Shown one piece after another: positions 57,620-64,000 of a stretch of DNA of 64,000 nucleotides. The notes under the pieces were generated by a model. The model was not told the origin of the DNA. It did not search any database and saw nothing but the letters and a program-made list of their open reading frames with translations. Origin of the DNA: G965213525 sp965213525. Lineage in GTDB: Bacteria > Actinomycetota > Acidimicrobiia > Acidimicrobiales > Poriferisodalaceae. The stretch lies in assembly GCA_965213525.1 (NCBI GenBank), contig OZ243889.1:682001-746000 (forward strand). The letters are read 5' to 3'. Position 1 is the stretch's first letter. Each line of letters begins with the position of its first letter. The translations under genes and the position numbers were made by a program.

Positions 57620-58669
57620 GTGGACATCGAGCAGCTCCTGGGCGACCAGGCCGAATCCCTCCTCAACCACACGGCCAAGGGGGTGCCCGCCGACCTGCTG
57701 GTGCTGCCGGGCCCCGACGTGGTCGACCGAGCCTTCGGCGACAGCGACCGGAGTCCGGCGGTGCTGCGCAACCTGCAGGCGCTCATCGACCACGGCCGAC
57801 TCGGTGGTTCGGGCTACGTGTCGATCCTGCCGGTCGACCAGGGCATCGAGCACACCGCCGGGGCGTCGTTCGCCCCCAACCCGCTCTACTTCGATCCCGA
57901 GAACATCATCCGTCTCGCCCTCGACGGCGGATGCAACGCCGTGGCCACGACCTACGGCGGCCTACGGCTGCTGGCCCGCAAGTACTCCCATCGCATCCCG
58001 TTCATCGTCAAGGTCAACCACAACGAGCTGCTGACCTATCCGACGACCTATGACCAGATCCTGTTCGGCTCGGTGGACCAGGCGGTCGACCTCGGTGCGG
58101 TCGGGGTCGGGGCCACGGTGTACTTCGGCTCCCCCGAATCGGGTCGCCAGATCCAAGAGGTCGCCGAGGCCTTCCAGGAGGCCCACGCCGCCGGCTTGTT
58201 CACCGTGTTGTGGTGCTACCTGCGCAACTCGGCCTTCGTCACCGACGGCGTCGACCACCACACCGCAGCTGACCTCACCGCCCAGGCCAACCACCTCGGG
58301 GCCACCATCGGTGCCGACATCGTCAAGCAGAAGCTGCCCACCCACAACGGCGGGTTCAGCGCCGTCGGCTTCGGCAAGACCCACCCGGCGATGTACGACG
58401 AGCTCACCACCGACCACCCCATCGACCTCTGCCGGTGGCAGGTGCTCAACTGCTACGCCGGCCGCATCGGGCTCATCAACAGCGGGGGCGCATCATCTGG
58501 GGAGTCCGATCTGGCCGAGGCGGTGACCACCGCCGTGATCAACAAGCGCGCCGGCGGGATGGGGCTGATCTCGGGGCGCAAGGCGTTCCAGCGGCCCATG
58601 GCCGAGGGCATCGAACTGCTGCACGCCATCCAGGACGTGTACCTCGACGACGCCGTGGCCATCGCCTGA
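57620..58669 (+). CDS. Class I fructose-bisphosphate aldolase, DhnA type
   Basis: Cleaves fructose 1,6-bisphosphate to triose phosphates through a Schiff base. The 349 residues follow the archaeal/DhnA class I family rather than the metal-dependent class II. Segments are SILPVDQGIEHTAGASF, CNAVATTYGGLRLLARKY, FIVKVNHNELLTYP, the active-site region TIGADIVKQKLP with the lysine, and GLISGRKAFQRPMAEGI at the phosphate site. GTG 57620 is preferred over the longer frame from 57560, which starts before the promoter. The gene is monocistronic. Confidence 0.93.
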   Translation: MDIEQLLGDQAESLLNHTAKGVPADLLVLPGPDVVDRAFGDSDRSPAVLRNLQALIDHGRLGGSGYVSILPVDQGIEHTAGASFAPNPLYFDPENIIRLALDGGCNAVATTYGGLRLLARKYSHRIPFIVKVNHNELLTYPTTYDQILFGSVDQAVDLGAVGVGATVYFGSPESGRQIQEVAEAFQEAHAAGLFTVLWCYLRNSAFVTDGVDHHTAADLTAQANHLGATIGADIVKQKLPTHNGGFSAVGFGKTHPAMYDELTTDHPIDLCRWQVLNCYAGRIGLINSGGASSGESDLAEAVTTAVINKRAGGMGLISGRKAFQRPMAEGIELLHAIQDVYLDDAVAIA

Positions 58670-58684
58670 GCGGCCGGGACGGCC

Positions 58685-58703
58685 CAGGGCGGGCCGAGCC
58701 CTG
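58685..58703 (+). terminator. Hairpin after the aldolase gene
   Basis: CAGGGC and GCCCTG form a perfect 6-bp stem around a seven-base loop, 15 bases after the stop. Confidence 0.4.
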
Positions 58704-58740
58704 TGACCCTGCGGCGACCCCGGCCCCGCCCAGCGCTCGT

Positions 58741-58746
58741 TAGGGT
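58741..58746 (+). promoter_or_regulatory. Putative -10 box for korAB
   Basis: TAGGGT lies 59 bases before the korA ATG. A GAGGGGGG ribosome site precedes the start closely. Confidence 0.35.
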
Positions 58747-58799
58747 GAGGCGGACAGGGGCGGTCACCCCTGGCTGGGGCACGCGACCGAGGGGGGAAC

Positions 58800-60683
58800 A
58801 TGACCGACACGGCGCACCCACCGGCGTCGGTGGAGGTGCTGGGCGACGTCGTCATCCGATTCGCCGGCGACTCCGGCGACGGGATGCAGCTGACCGGCGA
58901 CCGGTTCACCAACGTCAGCGCCCTGGCGGGCAACGACCTGTCGACCCTGCCGGAGTTCCCGGCCGAGATCCGAGCCCCCGCCGGCACGCTGGCGGGGGTG
59001 TCGTCGTTCCAGGTGCGCATCTCGGATCACCCCATCACCTCACCGGGCGACGAGCCTGACGTCCTGGTCGCGATGAACCCCGCCGCCCTGCGGTCCCAGC
59101 TCACCCGCCTGGGGCGCGACGGCACGGTGATCTTGAACGAGGACGCCTTCACCGAGCGCAACCTCGACAAGGCCGGCTACGCCGAGGACCCCCGCACCGA
59201 CGGCACCCTCGGCGCCCGCCAGGTCATCGCCGTGCCCATGAGCCGGCTGACCAAGGAGGCGGTGGCACCGCTCGGCGTCAAGCCCCGAGACGCCGAGAGG
59301 TCCAAGAACTTCTTTGCCCTCGGTCTGGTGTCGTGGCTCTACAGCCGTCCGACCGATCCGACCCTGGCCTGGATCCGCGACCGGTTCGCCGGACGTGACC
59401 AGGTGCTGGCCGCCAACGAGGCCGCCTTCCGGGCCGGGCACGCCTTCGGCGAGACCGCCGAGGTGTTCGATCACCGCTACGAGGTCCGTCCCGCCCAGCT
59501 CGAGGCAGGCACCTACACCCAGATCACGGGCAACACCGCCCTGGCCTGGGGGCTCGTGGCCGCCGGGCGCGCCGCTGGTCTCGACGTCTTCTTGGGCAGC
59601 TACCCCATCACCCCGGCGTCTGACGTGCTGCACGAACTGGCTCGCCACAAGGACTTCGGCGTCCGCACGTTCCAAGCCGAAGACGAGATCGCCGCGGTGG
59701 GCGCGGCCCTCGGTGCCAGCTTCGGTGGGCTGCTCGGGGTCACCACGACGAGCGGACCGGGCGTGGCGCTCAAGGCCGAGACCATCGGCCTGGCCATCAG
59801 CCTCGAGCTGCCACTCGTCATCGTCAACATCCAGCGCGGCGGGCCCTCGACCGGCTTGCCCACCAAGCCCGAGCAAGCCGACCTCCTCCAGGCGCTCCAC
59901 GGCCGCCACGGCGAGTCGCCGCTGCCGGTCATCGCAGCCTCGAGCCCGTCGGACTGCTTCTGGGCAGCGATCGAGGCGGCCCGGATCGCCCTCACCTACC
60001 GCACGCCGGTGATCTTGTTGAGCGACGGGTTCCTCGCCAACAGCTCCGAGCCCTGGCGCCTGCCCGACCTCGATGATCTGCCCTCGTTCCCCTTCGAGTC
60101 CGCCACCGGGCTCAACGGCGTCGACGAGGACGGCCAGCCGGTGTTCCTGCCCTACGCCCGTGATCCCGACACCCTGGCCCGCCCCCTTGCGGTGCCCGGC
60201 ACCCCCGGTCTCATGCACCGCATCGGTGGCCTCGAGAAGGCCGACCTCACCGGCGACGTCTCCTATGACAGCGACAACCACGAACGGATGGTCGGCCTGC
60301 GAGCCGAGAAGGTCCGCCGGGTGGCCCGGTCGCTCCCACCGAGCGAGGTCTCCGGGCCCCACGACGCCGAGGTGCTCGTCGTCGGGTGGGGATCGACATG
60401 GGGTGCGCTCGACGGGGCCCGCCGCCGCCTGGCCACCGACGGCGTCGAGATCGCCCACCTGCACCTTCGTCACCTGTCGCCCATGCCCGACGACGTGGCC
60501 GGCCTCCTCGCCGGGCGCAGCCACGTCATCGTCTGCGAGCTCAACTCCGGCCAGCTGGTGCGCGAGCTGCGGGCCGAGTTCCTCATCGACGCCCTGAGCA
60601 TCACCCAGGTGCGCGGCGAGCCGTTCACCGCTCGGGGCCTCGCCGCCGAGATCGCAGCCATCGCCACAGGGGCGCCACGATGA
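58800..60683 (+). CDS. korA: 2-oxoacid:ferredoxin oxidoreductase, fused gamma-alpha subunit
   Basis: Part of 2-oxoglutarate:ferredoxin oxidoreductase, which oxidatively decarboxylates 2-oxoglutarate to succinyl-CoA and reduces ferredoxin. The 627 residues join a gamma domain (residues 10 to about 200, with IRFAGDSGDGMQLTGDRF) to an alpha domain. The alpha domain starts around ITGNTALAWGLVAAG and includes GSYPITPASDVLHELA, VTTTSGPGVALKAE and IQRGGPSTGLPTKPEQADL. This two-subunit KorAB type is common in aerobic actinobacteria. The preceding SD is strong and korB overlaps by ATGA. The 2-oxoglutarate preference is inferred from the family. Confidence 0.94.
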   Translation: MTDTAHPPASVEVLGDVVIRFAGDSGDGMQLTGDRFTNVSALAGNDLSTLPEFPAEIRAPAGTLAGVSSFQVRISDHPITSPGDEPDVLVAMNPAALRSQLTRLGRDGTVILNEDAFTERNLDKAGYAEDPRTDGTLGARQVIAVPMSRLTKEAVAPLGVKPRDAERSKNFFALGLVSWLYSRPTDPTLAWIRDRFAGRDQVLAANEAAFRAGHAFGETAEVFDHRYEVRPAQLEAGTYTQITGNTALAWGLVAAGRAAGLDVFLGSYPITPASDVLHELARHKDFGVRTFQAEDEIAAVGAALGASFGGLLGVTTTSGPGVALKAETIGLAISLELPLVIVNIQRGGPSTGLPTKPEQADLLQALHGRHGESPLPVIAASSPSDCFWAAIEAARIALTYRTPVILLSDGFLANSSEPWRLPDLDDLPSFPFESATGLNGVDEDGQPVFLPYARDPDTLARPLAVPGTPGLMHRIGGLEKADLTGDVSYDSDNHERMVGLRAEKVRRVARSLPPSEVSGPHDAEVLVVGWGSTWGALDGARRRLATDGVEIAHLHLRHLSPMPDDVAGLLAGRSHVIVCELNSGQLVRELRAEFLIDALSITQVRGEPFTARGLAAEIAAIATGAPR

Positions 60684-61699
60684 CCGCCACCGACGTCGGC
60701 GCCACCACGAAGAAGGACTGGGCGTCTGATCAGGAGATCCGCTGGTGCCCCGGGTGCGGGGACTACTCGATCCTGACCGCGGTGCAGCTGCTGATGCCCG
60801 AGCTGGGCCGCCGTCGTGAGGACACGGTGTTCCTGTCGGGCATCGGCTGCGCAGCGCGCTTCCCGTACTACATGAACACCTACGGCTTCCACGGCATCCA
60901 CGGCAGGGCGCCGGCCATCGCCACGGGCCTGGCCGCGGCCCGCCCGGATCTCGACGTCTGGGTCGTCGGCGGCGACGGCGACATGTTGTCGATCGGCGGC
61001 AACCACCTCATCCACGCCCTGCGGCGCAACGTCGATCTGACCATCCTGTTGTTCAACAACCAGATCTACGGGCTGACCAAGGGCCAGTACTCACCCACCA
61101 GCGAGACCGGCAAGATCACCAAGTCGACCCCGGCGGGTTCGATCGACGAGCCGTTCAACCCCTTGGCTCTGGCCCTGGGCGCCGAGGCCACCTTCGTGGC
61201 CCGCACCCACGACATGGACCGGGCCCACATGCAAGCGACCTTCCGGCGAGCCCACGAGCACCGGGGCGCGGCACTGGTCGAGATCTGGCAGAACTGCAAC
61301 GTCTTCAACGACGGCGCCTTCGGCGAGGTGACCGCCAAGGCGAGCCGAGACGAGATGGTGGTGCCGCTGGCGCATGGAGAGCCGATCAGGTTCGGGCCCG
61401 ACGGCCGGCGCGGCGTGGTCGTCGACCAGCGTGGCGCTCAGGTCGTCGACGTCGACGACGTCGGCATCGACGCACTGGCCGTGCACGACGAGCGCGCGCC
61501 CGAGCCGACCGCGGCGTTCGCCCTGGCGCGCCTGTCGCGAGGACCTCACGGTCCGACGCCGTTCGGGGTGCTGCGGGCGGTCCGCCGGCCCACGTATGGT
61601 GAGCTCGCAGACGCCCAGGTCGTGGCGGCTCGCAGGGCCGAGGGGGGCGGGGATCTGGCCGGGCTGCTGCGCTCGGGGGGCACCTGGGAGGTCAGGTAG
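60680..61699 (+). CDS. korB: 2-oxoacid:ferredoxin oxidoreductase beta subunit
   Basis: TPP- and FeS-binding partner of KorA. The 339 residues have the cysteines of the [4Fe-4S] cluster in RWCPGCGDYSIL and SGIGCAARFPYY, and a third in EIWQNCNVFNDG. The TPP motif is GGDGDMLSIGGNHL ... LLFNNQIYGLTKGQYSP. ATG 60680 is chosen because it overlaps the korA stop and gives the family N-terminus. The C-terminal 60 residues are less conserved. Confidence 0.95.
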   Translation: MTATDVGATTKKDWASDQEIRWCPGCGDYSILTAVQLLMPELGRRREDTVFLSGIGCAARFPYYMNTYGFHGIHGRAPAIATGLAAARPDLDVWVVGGDGDMLSIGGNHLIHALRRNVDLTILLFNNQIYGLTKGQYSPTSETGKITKSTPAGSIDEPFNPLALALGAEATFVARTHDMDRAHMQATFRRAHEHRGAALVEIWQNCNVFNDGAFGEVTAKASRDEMVVPLAHGEPIRFGPDGRRGVVVDQRGAQVVDVDDVGIDALAVHDERAPEPTAAFALARLSRGPHGPTPFGVLRAVRRPTYGELADAQVVAARRAEGGGDLAGLLRSGGTWEVR

Positions 61700-61702
61700 C
61701 GT
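61697..61702 (+). promoter_or_regulatory. Putative -10 box for the HAD gene
   Basis: TAGCGT overlaps the korB stop codon and ends 10 nt before GTG 61713, so the HAD gene may have its own near-leaderless promoter. Confidence 0.3.
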
Positions 61703-61712
61703 CTGGGGCGCC

Positions 61713-62555
61713 GTGGCCTGGATCATCGACCTCGACGGGGTCGTGTGGTTGGCACGCTCACCGATCGCGGGGGCGGTGGAGGCGATCGGGCGCCTCCGGG
61801 ACGCAGGGATCCGCCTGGTGTTCGCCAGCAACTTCTCCCACGGCACGCGCGCCGAGATGAGCGAGGCACTGGCCCGGGTCGGTGTGGTCACCGGTGACGA
61901 TGACGTCTGCACCTCGGCGATGGCGGCGGGCACGCTGGTCGGACCGGGCGAGCGGGTGCACGTCCTCGGCGGACCCGGTGTCGTCGAGGCGGTCGAGGGG
62001 GCCGGCGCCGGGGTCGTACCGGCCGGGTCGCCAGCGGACGCCGCCATCGTGGGGTGGGCGCCCGAGATCGACTTCGCCGGCCTTGACGGCGCCTTCCAGG
62101 CGGTCCGCCGGGGTGCCCGACTGATCGCCACGAACACCGACCCGACCTACCCGACGCCGACGGGCCCGGTGCCCGGAGCCGGGGCCATCGTCGCCGCCGT
62201 GGAGCGCGCTGCTGGCTGCGCTGCCACCGTCGCCGGCAAGCCCCACCCGCCGATGGCTGCCCTGGTGCGCCAGGTGGCAGCGGCCGGGGGCCAGGTCGTC
62301 GAGGGGGCACCGGGACCGACCACGAGGTCGGGGACCCGCGTCGCGGGGCCGACCGACGTGATGGTCGGAGACCGGCCGTCGACCGACGGTCGGTTCGCCG
62401 CCGAGCTGCAGATCCCCTTCGCCCTCGTGCTGTCCGGGGTGACCTCGGCCGACGACGTCGTGACGCCCCGACCGACCTACCGGGCCGCGGACCTGGCCGA
62501 CCTGGTCGATGCCCTGGTGCCCGCTGCACCCCCCGGGTCGAGGCGGGGGAGGTGA
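61713..62555 (+). CDS. HAD-superfamily (type IIA) phosphatase
   Basis: A cytosolic phosphatase of the NagD/phosphoglycolate phosphatase type. The 280-residue protein shows motif I AWIIDLDGVVWLARSP (nucleophile Asp), motif II FASNFSHG and the IIA cap segment IATNTDPTYPTPTGPVPG. AGKPHPPMAALV supplies motif III, and DVMVGDRPSTDGRFAAE motif IV. Substrate unknown. In actinobacteria this gene often sits before tlyA and nadK, as here. The start at GTG 61713 gives motif I at residue 5. Confidence 0.88.
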   Translation: MAWIIDLDGVVWLARSPIAGAVEAIGRLRDAGIRLVFASNFSHGTRAEMSEALARVGVVTGDDDVCTSAMAAGTLVGPGERVHVLGGPGVVEAVEGAGAGVVPAGSPADAAIVGWAPEIDFAGLDGAFQAVRRGARLIATNTDPTYPTPTGPVPGAGAIVAAVERAAGCAATVAGKPHPPMAALVRQVAAAGGQVVEGAPGPTTRSGTRVAGPTDVMVGDRPSTDGRFAAELQIPFALVLSGVTSADDVVTPRPTYRAADLADLVDALVPAAPPGSRRGR

Positions 62556-62582
62556 CCCGGTGACCGGGTCGACGTCGACGCC

Positions 62583-63401
62583 GTGACCCGACGCCGCCTC
62601 GACTCCGAGCTCGTGCGTCGGGGGTTGGTGCCGAGCCGGGCCAGGGCGCGGTCGTTGATCGAGGCCGATCGCATCACGGTCGCCGGGGCGATCGCCGCCA
62701 AGCCCGCCCGCCTCGTCGCCCCCGACGAACCGGTGGAGGTGCTCGGCCCGCCGGCCCGCTTCGTCGGACGGGGCGGGGAGAAGCTGGCGGCTGCGCTCGA
62801 GCGCTTCTGCGTCGACGTCGACGGTCGGCGGGCCCTCGACGCCGGCGCATCCACCGGGGGCTTCACGGACTGCCTCCTCCAGGCCGGTGCGGCCGAGGTG
62901 TGGGCGATCGACGTCGGCCGAGGTCAGCTGCACCCCCGGCTGCGGGAGGACCCTCGCGTCCGGGTCCACGAGCGGACCGACATCCGCCTGTTGACCGTCG
63001 AGGCGGTGGGCGGGGCGGGCGTCGACGTCGTCACCGTCGACCTCTCGTTCATCTCGCTGCGAGCCGTGATCGGTGCGCTCGCAGACGTCTCGGGTCCAAC
63101 ATCGGACTGGGTCCTGCTCGTCAAGCCGCAGTTCGAAGCCGGGCGCGCCGAGGCGGCCCGGGCCCGTGGGGTCATCACCGACCCCGCCGTCTGGCGCCGC
63201 ACCGTGGCGGAGGTCGCCGCCGCCGTGCGAACGGCCGGAGTGGCCATCATGGGGGTGATGGCATCTCCGATCCTGGGCGGGCACGGCAACGCCGAGTTCC
63301 TCCTGCACGCCCGACGCGGCGGGACCGACGCCCCAGATGTCGAGGCTTCGGTCGACGAGGCCATCGCCGCAGCGACCGAGGCCGGCGGGGTGGGGGGATG
63401 A
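62583..63401 (+). CDS. tlyA: TlyA family rRNA 2'-O-methyltransferase
   Basis: Methylates ribose in 16S and 23S rRNA. In mycobacteria loss gives capreomycin resistance. The 272 residues have an N-terminal S4 domain (RRLDSELVRRGLVPSRARA) and an FtsJ-like domain. SAM motif ALDAGASTGGFTDCLLQAGA, VGRGGEKLAAALERF and the catalytic Lys region DWVLLVKPQFEAGR are present. The GTG start at 62583 leaves 27 bases after the HAD gene. The stop overlaps nadK by ATGA. Confidence 0.94.
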   Translation: MTRRRLDSELVRRGLVPSRARARSLIEADRITVAGAIAAKPARLVAPDEPVEVLGPPARFVGRGGEKLAAALERFCVDVDGRRALDAGASTGGFTDCLLQAGAAEVWAIDVGRGQLHPRLREDPRVRVHERTDIRLLTVEAVGGAGVDVVTVDLSFISLRAVIGALADVSGPTSDWVLLVKPQFEAGRAEAARARGVITDPAVWRRTVAEVAAAVRTAGVAIMGVMASPILGGHGNAEFLLHARRGGTDAPDVEASVDEAIAAATEAGGVGG

Positions 63402-64000
63402 GCGCCGTCGCCCTGGTCGTGCACCCGGCCCGCCCCGAAGCCGAGGCGTTGGCCCGCGACCTCGCCGCTGCGCTGGTCGCCAAGGGTCACGAGGTGCGGC
63501 TGCCAGCAGCAGATGCCTGCCGAGCCGGTCTCGGTGAGATGGCCTGTGAGGACGCCGAGCTGCGCGACGGCCTCGACCTGGCGGTCAGCCTCGGCGGTGA
63601 CGGCACGATGTTGTGGGCGGTCGATCTGGTCGGGACCGCCGGCGTACCCGTGCTCGGGGTCAACCTCGGTCAGCTCGGCTACCTGACCGAGCTCGAGCCC
63701 GCCGGGGCCCTCGACGGCGTGCTGCGCACGTTGCGAGGCGAGCACGAGATCGAGGAGCGCCTGCTCCTGGCCGTGGAGGTCGACCGGCCCGGCCAGGGAC
63801 GCGCCCGGCTGCGCCTGGCGATGAACGAGATCGTCGTGGAGAAGTCCCCGAACGGCCAGATCGTGCGCCTCGGCGTCGCCTTCGACGGCCGCCCGTTCCA
63901 CACCTACGCCGCCGATGGTCTCATCGTGGCCACGCCGACGGGCTCGACGGCGTACTCGCTCTCGGCCCGGGGTCCGATCGTCGACCCCACGCACCGAGCG
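63398..64000 (+). CDS. nadK: NAD kinase (3' end beyond the window)
   Basis: Phosphorylates NAD to NADP. 201 codons are visible, starting at ATG 63398. They include the polyphosphate/ATP motif SLGGDGTMLWAVDL and NLGQLGYLTELEP. The NAD-site Asn/Glu lie in AMNEIVVEKSPNG, and the conserved DGLIVATPTGSTAYSLSARG follows. The window ends shortly after this segment, so about 80-100 C-terminal residues are missing. It overlaps tlyA, as in other actinobacteria where recN follows. Confidence 0.94.
   Translation, partial: MSAVALVVHPARPEAEALARDLAAALVAKGHEVRLPAADACRAGLGEMACEDAELRDGLDLAVSLGGDGTMLWAVDLVGTAGVPVLGVNLGQLGYLTELEPAGALDGVLRTLRGEHEIEERLLLAVEVDRPGQGRARLRLAMNEIVVEKSPNGQIVRLGVAFDGRPFHTYAADGLIVATPTGSTAYSLSARGPIVDPTHRA

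Overview
The window is a contiguous piece of a very GC-rich actinobacterial chromosome. Gene order is actinobacterial: a complete pyr operon followed by mihF-gmk-rpoZ-coaBC-metK-priA-def-fmt-rsmB, and a DUF1844 gene divergent from infC. Starts are mostly GTG or ATG, stop/start overlaps (GTGA, ATGA) are very common, and the 16S rRNA looks like an Acidimicrobiia/Acidimicrobiales (Ilumatobacter/Iamia-like) sequence. That placement is my inference from recall and was not checked by a search. I see no insertion sequence, prophage, CRISPR array or tRNA gene. Almost everything is core metabolism and translation.

Layout. 1-4725: type IV pilus genes (pilin cut by the window edge, prepilin peptidase PilD, a fused PilM-PilN, PilO, a small PilP-position protein). 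4845-8995: a methyltransferase, then shikimate genes aroK (frameshifted as given), aroB and aroQ, plus an M24 aminopeptidase. 9047-19434: efp, nusB and the pyrimidine operon pyrR-pyrB-pyrC-carA-carB-pyrD-pyrF, with a PyrR-binding RNA element in its leader. 19490-28763: mihF, gmk, rpoZ, coaBC, metK, priA, def, fmt, rsmB and a MoaB/Mog-type gene. 28822-36003: hisG, DUF1844 (minus), infC-rpmI-rplT, an rRNA methyltransferase, pheS-pheT. 35841-39092 (minus strand): a zinc alcohol dehydrogenase, a GGCT-like protein, a DUF2461 protein and one or two small unknown genes. 39210-46859: an HD-domain protein, the arginine operon argC-B-D-F-R-H with an ARG-box-like site before argC, and an alkyladenine glycosylase. 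46909-50917: a small membrane protein, a PASTA-containing class A PBP with a lipobox (minus), and tyrS. 50914-56290: a complete 16S-23S-5S rRNA operon with promoter, leader, RNase III-type processing stems and terminator. 56412-64000: a TPR protein, class I fructose-bisphosphate aldolase, 2-oxoacid:ferredoxin oxidoreductase korA-korB, a HAD phosphatase, a TlyA-type RNA methyltransferase and a truncated NAD kinase.

How the genes work together. Three biosynthetic operons (aro, pyr, arg) are each packed into long translationally coupled units. The pyr and arg units carry their own regulators (PyrR, ArgR) and candidate cis sites. Translation genes (efp, def, fmt, infC, rpmI, rplT, pheST, tyrS, rRNA and rRNA modification genes) dominate the rest. 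The most interesting signals are regulatory. A PyrR-binding loop core is perfectly complementary to the bases between the pyrR Shine-Dalgarno and its start codon. A recurrent TANNNT -10 hexamer lies 6-10 nt before many start codons, which predicts leaderless mRNAs. The two divergent -10 boxes of infC and the DUF1844 gene overlap. Several genes have anomalies in their reading frame or start codon (aroK, nusB, fmt, infC and the 36 kb minus-strand gene) and should be checked against raw reads.
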